From Epiperipatus broadwayi (taxonomy: Eukaryota; Onychophora; Udeonychophora; Euonychophora; Peripatidae), in NCBI GenBank assembly GCA_028023455.1, contig JAQFVV010000186.1, positions 992,001-1,056,000 of the forward strand: 64,000 nucleotides of DNA. Reading direction: 5' to 3'. Position 1 is the first letter of the stretch. The number at the start of each line of letters is the position of its first letter. Below are positions 11,168 to 21,840 of the stretch, piece after piece. The notes below the pieces were generated by a model. The model was given only the letters and a program-made list of their open reading frames with translations, had not been told where the DNA came from and did no database searches. A program made the translations under genes and the position numbers.

Positions 11168-12473
11168 GGCTGCAGAAAGGACTTTGTTATTAACTGAAAG
11201 GAGACCCTTTGATTCCTCTTGGAGGCCTTAAAGGAACCGAGCAGGGCAAATTCCTAATGTCCACTCCATATGTTCTTGTTGTTGCAACTGTTATTACTAT
11301 GTGATTATTCATATAGTATACAAACATGGATGGGCTGCTCACCAACATGCATTAGCCAGCGTGGTGAGTTTATTGGCTTTTTAGCTCTGAGTTTAAGAAT
11401 ATTTTTTCAATATTTGTAGACTATGAAAAGGCATTTGATTCTATAAACATTTCTTCAGTGACTAAAGCATTGGATCATCAAGGTGTAGATCCAGGATATT
11501 GTCATATTTTAAAGAATATTTATAAAAATGCAACAGCAACAATTATATTATATAATGATAGTAGAAAAATCAACATTGAAAAGGGTGTAAAACAGGGTGA
11601 CTCCATATCTCCAAAACTTTTTACATCAGTGATGCAAGAAGTATTTTGTGGATTAAAATGGGAAGCCAAAGGAGTGAAAGTAAATGGAGATTATTTAAGT
11701 CATTTAGATTTTGCAGATGATGTAGTTGTTTTGCAAATAATGCTTTGGAGCTACAGGAAATGTTGCAGGAGTTGTCAGATGAAAGTAGGACTAAAGATAA
11801 ATGTTAAAAAGACTAAAATAATGTTTAATAGATTTTCTCAAAATATGAAAATAAAGATTGATTATGATGAGTTAGAAGAAGTTAACAGCTATAAATAACT
11901 TGGTCAGATTATTAATACAGATGGAAATATAATGGATGAAATTAATCATAGAATTAAACTTGGTTGGAGTGCTTTTGGTAGAAATAACTTGATACTAAAA
12001 GGAAATATGCCTATGTGTTTGAAAAGGAAGGTTTTTAATAAATGTGTTTTGCCAGTTCTTACTTATGGATCTGAGACTTGGACACTTAATAGAAGAGTAA
12101 TACAGAGACTTCAGACCACTCAAAGAAGTATGGAGAGATGCATGTTGGGAATAACAAGAAGGGATCGAAAACACAATGTATGGGTAAGAGAACAAACAGG
12201 TGTTACTGACCTCATTGAAAAAATTAAAAGACTGAAGTGGAGTTGGGCTGGACATATTGTTAGAAGAGATGATAATAGATGGACAATTGAAATTTTAAAC
12301 TGGATTCCAAGAGATTGTAAAAGACTCAGAAAGAGACCACATGTGAGATGGACGGATGAAATAAGAAAGTGTGCAGAGGTGATGTGGAGAAGAGAAGCTA
12401 AAGATAGGAAAAGATGGATTGAACTTGGAGAGACCTTCATCCTGCAGTGGACTGATAATGGTTGATAATGATG
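11168..12473 (+). mobile_element. RTE-A insertion inside the Penelope-like element
   Basis: 5'-truncated non-LTR retrotransposon bounded by a perfect 10-bp duplication, aagacagcta, at 11158-11167 and 12474-12483. Removing the insert and one duplicate restores the reading frame of the host Penelope element. A short 5' segment of non-RT sequence (11168-11367) precedes the RT frame, suggesting an internal deletion. The 3' end carries a gataatgatg repeat typical of RTE-type tails. Confidence 0.9.
11368..12465 (+). pseudogene. RTE-A reverse transcriptase, one in-frame stop
   Basis: C-terminal two thirds of an RTE-clade endonuclease/reverse transcriptase. In order: FVDYEKAFDSI (RT block A, about 11413-11445), KQGDSISPKLF (block B, about 11590-11622), LDFADDVVVLQ (catalytic FADD box, about 11704-11736), LPVLTYGSETWTLN, MLGITRRDRKHNVW, WAGHIVRRDD, then RKRPHVRWTDEIRK and the final LQWTDNG. 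A single TAA at 11896-11898 breaks an otherwise continuous frame, between NSYK and LGQIINTDG. This is the best-preserved transposon protein in the window and so probably one of the youngest insertions. The N-terminal endonuclease is absent. Confidence 0.9.
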
Positions 12474-13690
12474 AAGACAGCTAAATTAATTGCTGAGTGG
12501 TTAATTGATCAAGTTGGTAGAAAATTTGCTACAAAATCTTCATTTGAATGCATGCAAATATTAAATTCACAAATATATAATTCTAACAATGAACTTACTT
12601 CATTAGCTGCAATGGAACTTTATCCTCAATATCATGACAGTTATCTATTAGTATAATTCATGTTATTTTAATTAATTTAAGTTTTAATAAGCATAAAATA
12701 AATTTCAGCTGTAAATTTTATACAATGGAACATGAATGGCTTATGGGGCTACCATTAAATGGAATAACTTTAGTATAGTTCTTAACCAATTTGAAATAGC
12801 AGTTATTGCAAAAAAATTCACTACAGCAACATCACTTTTATATATGTGCAATGTAGACGATGTTCTTATCTATGCTGAAAAAAAAACACTTATTGATATG
12901 AAGAATGAGTTATCTCATTTATCTTCTTTACTTTGGACTACAGAGAATGGAGATACATCAAATGGTATAAAGTTTTTTAGATATGTATATTCAACATTCA
13001 AACTCACAAATTAATTATAAAATGATTATAAAACCCATACACATCCGTGGTGTAATTCACCCATGTTCTTATACACCAATTTCACATAAATTGGCTGGCT
13101 TCAAAAATTTTTTGCATAGAAACTATAATTATGTAAGTTTAAAGCAAACAAAAAAGACAACATTGAAAACTATATAAAAGACGCAACCAATTCAGAGTAT
13201 AATATTATATATTAAATAAAAAGCTTAAAAATTCTATACATCTTTAAATACTAGAACATCCTTCTGTACCACATATTTCTAAAAAGATGAAAACAATCTG
13301 CTCAAACGATTTCCATATTAGTTTTAAAACCCTTCCTAATTTTAATCAAATTTTAAACAATACTAAAGATATATCCAAACCAAGTTCTCCAAATAGTTTA
13401 TAAAATTAAATATAATGAACCAACATGTAATGCAATTTATTATGGTGAGTTTACTGTGCTACAAAATTAGCACAACACAAATATATATATAAATGCACCA
13501 AAACAGACCCTAATATTAAATCGATATTTTTAGAACATGAAATGAAGGCTAGCCACAATTTCGATCCTCCTAATATTAAAGTCGTTTGCACTGAGTGCAA
13601 TGATCGAAAAAGAAAATATGAAGAGGCATGATTTATTGCAAATAACTTCAACACAATAAACAAGAAAGATTCGTGCACTGCATTATCATA

Positions 13691-14447
13691 TAAATGGTAT
13701 ATATAAATTATTAACTTATAAATTCTAATTTATATAAACTTATAATAAGTCTATGAATATGACCAATCTGATTGAAAGCAATGATTAGAAAGATTTTATT
13801 AAATTTATAATCTTTCCAGAATAGTGTATCTTTACTATTATTTATTTTATATTCAAATTAAGGAAAGAATTATTTTGTTGAATAATAAATCATTTAGTTT
13901 AAATTACAAGGAATGTTGTTAGACATTACTAGAATCAATGTTAAATGTAAAAGTTTAAGGTTTTTGCTAAAATTATTTGCAAAGCTTGAAAAAATAGGTA
14001 TTGTCACCAGAAATATACATATACATGCAAAGGTTCATTTAGATCACAAATTGGTAAATGATAACTGATAACAAAATTTGATCCAGAAAGACAATAAATT
14101 TAAGTAGAAGTGTTTAATAAATCTTTTTATGAAAAGCATTTTTTCAAAGAACAAATTTTTGGTTGTTAAGATTAATAATGAACAACAAAAAGTCTTAAAC
14201 TAAAGCATACAAGTTGGACGATTTCTTCAGAAAATTAATCTTTGAAATGTTACCATAATCACAATGCTAGTGCAAATAAGTTTAAATTTTTATCTAATTA
14301 TTATTGTTTCCTTTTGTTTAAATGTTCTATATTTATATTTTAATAAATAAAAAATAATTAGTCCAATAACCAACTACCCTGAATTCATCAGAAATATCTA
14401 ACATTATATCATTCATTAGTTCAAATGGTAACAATATTTAATATTTC
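13691..14447. other. Non-coding stretch, nothing recognised
   Basis: AT-rich, no open frame of note, no repeat shared with the rest of the window that I could see. Confidence 0.5.
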
Positions 14448-14740
14448 TGTAGTGTAATTTTCACTACATCAATCTCACATAAGGTAGGGACTGGTTTCTA
14501 TCCACTTTTAACACCTTGTGGAGGAATGTAATCATAAACATATAATCAAAAACATGTGAAAAATATCTATGATACATATGACTAAAGGCACATGAAAAAG
14601 ATTTATGATAGATCTATCATAGATCTTTTTCATGTCTTTGGCCATATGTTTATGATTATATCCCTCCACAAGGTACTAAAAGTGGATAGAAACCCATCCC
14701 TACCTTGCAAGAGAGTGGTGTAGTGAAAATTACATTAGAC
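14448..14740. mobile_element. Foldback element centred on agatct
   Basis: A near-perfect 290-bp inverted repeat. The left end tgtagtgtaattttcactac pairs with the right end gtagtgaaaattacattag. The inner words catcctacc-type segments, ccacaaggtactaaaagtgg and ttatgattatatccctcc all have partners on the other arm. The centre, near 14614, reads gatagatctatc. No coding capacity and no clear TSD. MITE-like. Confidence 0.75.
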
Positions 14741-16299
14741 ATATTATTCATTATTGAATAATCTTTAGTCTAATGAATGATAATAAAATTATTAGTAACA
14801 ATATTTGTTTGCACAATTTATCCCCCCTCCCAACAAAAGAAATTATAAATAAAACCAATAAATTATAATATTAACAATCACTTAATTCTGTTCTTTATAA
14901 CAATATGGTTAATTTCAAAGGCCAGAAGGAGAATCTAAAAGAATATCCATTCTTTCATAACATGCTCTCTTTTAAAAGGTATGTCAAATGAAGTTTTTTT
15001 TTTTTTTTTTTTTTAGCATTTCTAGTAGACTATACTATGTTCTCACCTGATTTCTGGCTACATCAAAAGTTTCTATTCAATTAATATTTTAATGACTGAA
15101 GTAATAACCTGTATTACTTATGAAAGTCTAAATCAATGCTCTTGATTATAAAACATTGATAACCCCAATTTGTAAATGAAATTGGATTGATGGACTTTAT
15201 ATGTTTTAGCTATATTGTTGATATTAAGTCTTCTGTCAGAATGAAAACTGATTTTCTTTTGATGATATGAAAAAGATAGCAACATTTTTATAATTACTGA
15301 AATAAAATCTTTCCTATTCGGATACAAAAGACAAAATTGAATTAATCTGTTTAATTTTAAAGATAATAATCGATTATTGCTAATTTACTTTCATTGCATA
15401 CATGGTATACTTTGGATATCTACATTGTGATAAAAATTTTATCATTAGAGGAGTTTTTAAATACTGATGGCATGATATTTATGTAGGGTTATTTTTCCAA
15501 CTGTGATATACCCAAATAAGTCATTTGTGACTCTTTGATTCAGTTTCAAGTTATGAGATTCAGATGAAAACTTTCTGAACATTATGAATTCTTGCATTCA
15601 TTTCAGCAATGTAAGAACAATTTCATTTCTTCCAGTAATTGCTTAAGCTAAGAGAAAAAAGGAAATTACAAGATACCTTTTCATTCCTAAAACTTATATC
15701 ATTATCAATGTACACAAACATTTTCCAAAATAAGCATATATTACACCAATTTTATATAGATTGCTGGAAATAATTATATAAATATTTAAAATACCTGACA
15801 AAAACTTATGGAGTTATAGAACAAGCTCTGCCCTTGGGTACAAATCTAATTTTAGTAAAAACATCAGCAAAATTGAAATGTTTCACATATATACAATTAT
15901 TTATAATTGTATACAAAGATAAATCTTTTTAATCTCTTGTAATGGAGATCAAGTAAAAAAAAAAAGAAAGAATGATTTAAAGCTCAGAAGTCCAGAAAAA
16001 GTTTAATCATCAGAAGTGACAAATTAAAACCAATCACATGGAGTATGAGATACAGGGTCTGTCACTATATTAAGCTATGCAGAATTAATCTAATAAAAAT
16101 AGATCAAGAATTATTATCTCTATATTTAGGATGTATTTATTATTTATTTAGCATATGAACTTAAGGAACCTGTACAGATTTCAACTAGGAGATAAAATCA
16201 CTATTGACTTTATTAAGTCCTTCAATTTTTCTAATGTAGTAATAGATTTCACAGTCATTAACTATTTGGTTCATATTTTATCTACATTTATATAGATCA
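14741..16299. other. Non-coding stretch, nothing recognised
   Basis: AT-rich sequence with homopolymer runs (poly-T at 14994-15014, poly-A near 15955). Short open frames (for example about 64 codons at 15133-15327, minus) lack any motif or splice context. Confidence 0.5.
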
Positions 16300-16539
16300 T
16301 AAACAAAATACACTAGAATAACTCTACAAAATTAAAAATGCCTTTATAAAATTAAAAAATAATTTCTTTGCTATAGCGAGCTTACTCTTCTTCCGCCATT
16401 TTGAGTCAACTTATGGCTTCTTCCACTATCTTGTGAGATGGCAGAAGAAGCCATAAGTTCACTATAGCAAAGAAATTATTTTTTTAATTTTATATAGGTA
16501 TTTTTAATTTTGTAGAGTTATTCTAATGTATTTTGTTTA
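16300..16539. mobile_element. 240-bp foldback MITE with 9-bp TSD
   Basis: Terminal inverted repeats beginning taaacaaaatacactagaat pair over about 90 bp with the right arm (attctaatgtattttgttta). The inner arms contain ttatggcttcttc and its partner gaagaagccataag. The element is flanked by tatagatca at 16291-16299 and 16540-16548. A 9-bp duplication is usual for Mutator-like elements; if the terminal T is counted as element, 8 bp would fit hAT. Non-autonomous, no coding. Confidence 0.85.
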
Positions 16540-17110
16540 TATAGATCAGTGGTTGATGTATTCCATTTATGAAGAGAATTATGCAATAATCACAGGTTAT
16601 TCTGAATCTTAATACTGAATATGATGCAAAGATTTACAACTGATTACTACTGAAAAGTCAGGAATTGAATGGATAGATTCAGTGGTTTTTTCAATTGTAT
16701 ATAGACTATATCTGAAACATATACCATAATAAAAAACAAACAATGTATATATCTATTTTTAAAAACAATCATTTTTTAAAAAATAAAATCGTACAATATA
16801 TTTTTGAAAAATGATATATCGATTTCTAATGGATCACTCAAAACTGGAACAAAAATACTTTGATATAATCCGATCAGGATTTCGGCTCTGACTAAGAAGA
16901 AAGCCACCAGAGAAGATGGCCATCTATGTCTTTTATAGGCTAATCCAAAGTTGTAGCAAAGGTTGTCTGATTGAATAATGATACATTTAGGGATTGAAAA
17001 TGCAGTAGATACTTTTACCATTAAAAAATGATAGTTTTGACATTCCTGAACTGCAACTTTGAAAAATTATAAACTCACAAGGTGAATTTGTGTATTATAT
17101 ATATTTGTAT

Positions 17111-19298
17111 TGTAACAAACCGGAGAAAGAGAGCTTACCGTGATCTGCACTACAGGGCGCCATCTAGGCATTTGAACCTAGAAAAATTTATAAAGTAGGC
17201 AGATATGTTAAGTAAAAAAAAAAAATTTTTTTTTTTTTTTTTAAATATTTTGGTTCCAGTCATTATCCCAAGTCACTAGCTCAGGGAATAGGAGAGATTT
17301 AATAATATAATATCTTATCTACTTATATATTTTTTTTAAAAAAGAATAAAATAAGCCACTGCCAGTAATTAACATACAAACATTTATTAACGCACGTATA
17401 TAAGATTTAAAATTATTTTAGCATCAGTTTACCTTTTAACATTTAACATTATTTTTAACTTTACTTTAGATTTTAAATTACATTTTAATTTCTATTATAT
17501 TATAAGTTTACAATTTAATTAAGTTCGCACAGATGGGATTATAAAAGCTTATTTTAATATGTTGCGTATAGATCGGTTACATAGATTACAATGGTCAAAA
17601 ACATTTCAAAATCAACATAAACGATCAAAATATAAAATCATTGATACTGACATTTGCAGAGGGAAATTTATGAGTAACCCAATAGTATTCACCATAAGAT
17701 ACTTGCATTGTCACCAATAACTTAGAAGACATCCAAATAAATACATTTTAGATACTCACTGTAAGGTATCATTATTTATCGAATGTCTATATATTTTGAT
17801 CAAATATGAAAACCCAAAACATACTTAACCAATAACCAATCCATGCAAACGTCTATAAACAACTTAAATTTAATGCATTTTTCTTTAGTGTCAAGTATGA
17901 ATAGACTACATAGATTTGCATTTGAAAATAAACATTCTATCCCTATTTAACCTTAGGCTAAAATTCGTAGTCAAACTGGCATCAATCCATCTGATATATC
18001 GATGCATTCAATATAATATGAAATACGGTGGCACAAAAAGTTAAGAGAAGAAATTGCCTCTCTTCAGATAGGAATATTACATCTATCTGACCAGAAGGGC
18101 AATAAAACAAAAACTCCATAGAAAGGAACTGCGGTATCCGACTTATAATTCCTTCCATAGGCAAACGGAAGTGTGCGGCGTATGAAGCGATTCTGCCCGT
18201 AGCGAATCCATATTTCATCTACTAATCACACCAATATATCCAATCCATTGACCCAATTCAACTATGAAACAAATAACCTAAGATTACCATCCCTTAATAT
18301 AACTTTACAAATCTATACAGCCATTCACTCCCGACTTAAGTTTAACATTTTTATAATTTAACTTAACGGAAAACAGAAATCATAATAAAACTTAAAGAAC
18401 AAAAAAATAAATAAATGGAAATGATTTTAAATATATATAAAAAAAGAAATACATCAAATAAAATTATTAATAAATAAGTTGGTCAGATAGGATAATATTG
18501 CAATCATTTAAATATGGAAAGTTTTAATTAAATGTTCATTATTTATAAAATTCTTACGGTTTAAAACAGTTCATCTTTATCCGTTGCTTGCCATGAACAT
18601 GAATTCCCACGCCATCCTAAGATTGGTATTCTGTTGGCCGATTTATTTATCCATCCGGAGGTTTTTGCTTTAACTGGTCCTCAATGTAGAAAAACGATAG
18701 TTCATTTCTCTTTCTTTCTTAACAAAACTGAAGGGATTGAAGAGTGCGTCTTTTCAATCCCTTCTCCTTCACTTCTGCACTAACACATATCTGTCCTCTC
18801 TCAATAATAATCAATAACTAACTAATTAATAATTTTCAAACTTGTCCTTTTATACATAACTTTAGGATCCAATGGATGTTACGTCATTGTTGATGATGAT
18901 CCTTCCGTTGAGGTCCGATTTCCCCGATAGATTTCTTTCATTGGCCATTCTGTTCCTATTGTTTTCCTATCTGACCGTTGCTTATACATTTTAGATGCCC
19001 AAGGCTAGTTTACTAATTAAAATAATCATTTCCATTTTACAAAAGATTAATTAATCTGTTTTCAAACTTAAACATATATTTTTATCTCTAAATCTTTTCT
19101 GAAAATTTAGTTTTAAAATACTTTTTCTTTAATAAAGTTTTATTTTAATAATTATTTATCTGTGCGATTTTATATATATGCGAGTTTAAGATGATTTTTT
19201 TATTTTAATTCTTAAAAAAGAAATTTTTATTGGCGAACTTTTTTTTTTTATATGTTTACTAATAAAAAATAATGTAACGTACGTATGTGCCCGTTACA
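17111..19298. mobile_element. Solo LTR with 4-bp TSD
   Basis: A 2188-bp segment starting TGTAAC and ending GTTACA, bounded on both sides by gtat (17107-17110 and 19299-19302). TG...CA ends with a short inverted terminus and a 4-bp duplication are the marks of an LTR. The absence of gag/pol between the ends indicates a solo LTR left by recombination. It contains a hairpin (gaagggattgaagagtgcgt to caatcccttctc near 18730-18770). A diverged second copy of its left 1.2 kb lies at 62975 to the window end. The length is large for an LTR, so a non-autonomous DNA element with 6-bp ends is an alternative. Confidence 0.7.
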
Positions 19299-19312
19299 GT
19301 ATATAGTGTAGA

Positions 19313-19422
19313 TTTATTAATATATAAATATATGTGTGTGTTTTATAGATTTGTTAAAATAAGTGCTTTTACATCAATTTACAAAAACAAATCTACTATG
19401 ATAAAAATATTTTATGTTTATT
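19313..19422 (-). terminator. Candidate polyadenylation signals of the CYTH gene
   Basis: Minus-strand AATAAA hexamers occur at 19417-19422 (175 nt past the stop codon) and 19313-19318 (about 280 nt past it). Either could end the transcript. The distal one lies only 14 bp from the end of the solo LTR at 19298, so the LTR insertion stopped just short of it. Confidence 0.4.
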
Positions 19423-19596
19423 TTCAAGTAATATATGGTTTTAAGGCTCCTAAAAATAAACACATATTTTCAATTTTTTTGGTTTATATCAATTCATCCT
19501 CCATCCCAACTCTATCAAACATAACCATCAGTCAGCATGGAAAGGCAAATCACTATATCTGTCTATTTATAATTGGTTTTATAAATTAGAAAAGAC

Positions 19597-19725
19597 TTAT
19601 TCTTTGATCAGCTGGTCAATATATGCACCACTTATCAAATGTTCAGGCAGGATATGTAATTTACCCATCAGATTGTGAGCAATTTCTTCTCCTTCTTCGA
19701 CTTGTTGGTGGTCATGTAAAACAAC
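19597..19725 (-). CDS. CYTH-domain protein, last exon
   Basis: Encodes 42 residues and a stop codon (19597-19599): VVLHDHQQVEEGEEIAHNLM continuing to LISGAYIDQLIKE. It is preceded on the minus strand by a pyrimidine-containing acceptor ending ATATTCTAG. The segment is the C-terminal helix of CyaB-like CYTH proteins, where an acidic EEGEEIA..LM..L helix is followed by a conserved SGAYID.L end. It follows in phase 0 from the exon at 31137-31262, giving ELE-VVLHDH across the junction, the expected end of the tunnel's last strand. The low AT bias and clean codons contrast with the surrounding repeats. Confidence 0.92.
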   Translation of the reverse strand, partial: VVLHDHQQVEEGEEIAHNLMGKLHILPEHLISGAYIDQLIKE

Positions 19726-19847
19726 CTAGAATATATGCAATTGTATTAAAAACAGAGAAAAATATGCAGTAAATAATGGATATTTGAGTATTAACTAAGC
19801 TATTATTTTGCAACGACCAACATGGCGACGCCGGACGTCTCCTTCCC

Positions 19848-20047
19848 TATGAACTATGCTATGATGTACTACCCCGAGGGCATACTATTCTAATTGCGAT
19901 CTTCAAGGTGACTTCTCCACATGATCTGCGGGCAAACTTTATCGATTAAGTTTGTTCGCAAATCACTAGATGTTATCTTAAAGATCATAAGATTAGAATG
20001 GTATGAGTTCGGTGTAGTATGTCATAGCTTAGTTAATATTCAAATAC
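19848..20047. repeat. Foldback palindrome F4 (copy 1)
   Basis: The left arm gaactatgctatgatgtact and ccccgagggcatactattct pairs with the right arm agaatggtatgagttcggtg and agtatgtcatagcttagtta. The symmetry continues through gatcttcaaggtgacttctc to a centre reading ttatcgattaa. A copy with about 90% identity is at 21619-21828. Confidence 0.85.
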
Positions 20048-20371
20048 CTTCAATTCTTACAATGGCGGATCAGATACTGTAAAAAAAAATGTGTCTCACT
20101 TGGTCAACGCAAGCAGGTAAAAGACATATTTACCCAGAATTCACCCAAGTATTTTAAAATCTCGAAGGTGACCACGAAAACACCTTGACTGCTTCTATCG
20201 ATTAGTCATGCCAATGTTTTAGTTGCCATGACATTGTTTTGGTTCTTCATCGTTTATCTACCGGTGGGTTGTGTAATAAGTCATAGCTTAGTTAATACTC
20301 AAATACCGAATTGAATATTTTTTGATTGCTTATTTTATATTTTTGATCGTTGAACTATTGCTGATTTTATT

Positions 20372-20452
20372 TACTAATTTATCAAATTGTATTCCTAATT
20401 TATCAAATTTTATTATTAATTTATCTAATTGTATTACTAATTACATTTATGG
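20372..20452. repeat. 21-bp minisatellite, about four units
   Basis: Units of the form ctaatttatcaaattgtatt repeat four times with small changes (aaattttatt, tctaattgtatt). Length and phase are clear by eye. Confidence 0.8.
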
Positions 20453-20599
20453 CTAATTAACCAAAATGTCTGTGCAAAAACCAAGAAAAGGGACTTACCT
20501 TTTCTCCGAAGTAGAAGAAGTGACTGAATTTCAGTATCACACTATCTCATAAAGCCAGTTATTTGTAGTTCATAATTGAGAACAATTTGCTTTTTTTTT

Positions 20600-21570
20600 T
20601 AAAAAAAAAAAAGTAAATAATTAGTTAAATACCATTAAAAATTATAATGATTACTTCATTTCTTTGTTTCAGGGTGAAATGATTAGTTAAATATCGTTCT
20701 AAAAATTATAATGATTTTTTATAATATTCGTTTTTGCTAAACTTTTTATCCTAGTTTATTAATAGTTATTATTTCGCAATAGCCAACATGGCGACGTCTT
20801 CTTTGGTATTAACTAATCTTGCGATTATAATATTTATTTTTGATAATATGTTACTGTAATAAAATTATTACTTATTATAGCATTTATCAGAGTAAATTAT
20901 TATTGCTGTTCTTGAACAATAAATGCGTCTCATTTTTGGACTGAAAATTAGAAAAGATCATTGGAACGATTAGTTAAATATTCCTCAAAAAAATTGTAAT
21001 GATTATTTGTAATATATTCATTTATGATAATTTTCTATGTTTCAGGGTCAAATGATTAGTTTTTAAATAGCGTTAAAAAAATTGTTAATGATTATTTATA
21101 ATATTCATTTTTGATAATTTTTTTATCGTAGTAAATTATCAGTTATTATTTCGCAACAGCTTCTAGTCTGAAAATATATATATGATTACTTCATTTCTTT
21201 GTTTCGGGAGGGGGGGGTGTAGAATGATTACTTAAATATCCCTAAAAAATTATAGATGATTATTTATAATATTTCATTTTTGATAACTTTTTATCGTTTT
21301 CATGGTCAAATGATTATTTAAATATCGTTAAAAATCGTAGATCATTATTTATAATATTCCATTTTTGATAACTTTTTATCATTTACATGGTCAAATGATT
21401 ATTTAAATATCGTTAAAAATTGTAATGATTATTTATAATATTTCATTTTTGCTAATTTTTTTTATCATTTTCAGCGTCAAGTGATTATTTAAATAGCATT
21501 AAAAAAGAATTGTAATGATTATTTATAATATTTCATTTTTGATAATTTTTTATAGTAGTAAATTATTAGT
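20600..21570. repeat. Tandem repeat of about 85 bp
   Basis: The unit runs from tcaaatgattatttaaatat through cgttaaaaattgtaatgatt and atttataatatttcattttt to gataattttttatc. Clean starts at 21301, 21386 and 21472 give periods of 85 and 86 bp. Older diverged units extend left to about 20600, some ending with gttattatttcgcaa. Confidence 0.8.
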
Positions 21571-21618
21571 TTATTATTTCGCAATGACCAACATGGTGAC
21601 GTTGGACGTCTCCTTCCC

Positions 21619-21828
21619 TATTAACTATGCTATGACGTACTACCCCGAGGGCATACTATTCTAATCTTGCGATCTTCAAGGTGACTTCTCCATGTGATCT
21701 GCGGGCAAACTTTATCGATTAAGTTTGTTGTTCGCAAATCACTAGGAGACGTTATCTTAAAGATCATAAGATTAGAATAGTATGAGTTCGGTGTAGTACA
21801 TCATAGCTTAGTTAATACTCAGGTACCT
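21619..21828. repeat. Foldback palindrome F4 (copy 2)
   Basis: Left arm ttaactatgctatgacgtac and ccccgagggcatactattct; right arm agaatagtatgagttcggtg and agtacatcatagcttagtta; centre atcgat near 21716. It has the same orientation as copy 1 and is preceded, like it, by caacatggtgacg and ggacgtctccttcccta. Confidence 0.85.
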
Positions 21829-21840
21829 GAATGCTTTTAT

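Larger units (their letters stand above)
11035..13690 (+). pseudogene. Penelope-like element, decayed, interrupted by RTE-A
   Basis: Retroelement encoding a reverse transcriptase and GIY-YIG endonuclease, broken into pieces. Before the insert, PTAAIPPRIFANIKMHKE (from about 11053) matches the early RT block of Penelope elements. Right after the insert the frame resumes with KTAKLIAEWLIDQ and NSQIYNSNNELTSLAAMELY. Then come the degraded catalytic box CNVDDVLIYAE (12846-12878), HPCSYTPISHKLAGFKNFLH (about 13050-13110) and the endonuclease start LYKIKYNEPTCNAIYYGE (about 13399-13452). A tail with CTECNDRKRKYEEA follows near 13590. Stops and frameshifts abound, and the N-terminal part before 11035 is missing. 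Confidence 0.85.
19778..21836. repeat. Composite of palindromes and tandem repeats
   Basis: A 2-kb block near the 3' end of the last intron. It opens with ggatatttgagtattaacta (19778) and closes with the complement (tagttaatactcaggtacc, to about 21836); the same end also occurs at about 20047 and 20307. Between them lie two long palindromes, a partial third, an ~85-bp tandem array and a 21-bp minisatellite, described separately. Words such as gcaatgaccaacatgg recur at 19810, 20780 and 21582. It may be a foldback transposon whose interior expanded by tandem duplication. Confidence 0.65.

Noticed and set aside
11995-12440. Two minus-strand open frames of 86 and 106 codons
   Set aside because: They lie opposite the RTE-A reverse transcriptase and are its antisense shadows.
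17982-18218. 78-codon minus frame inside the solo LTR
   Set aside because: The matching part of the LTR copy at 63.4-63.8 kb does not keep it open, so it is unlikely to be coding.
20600-21570. Possible CRISPR-like array of regular repeats
   Set aside because: Units are directly adjacent ~85-bp copies without unique spacers, in a eukaryotic intron.
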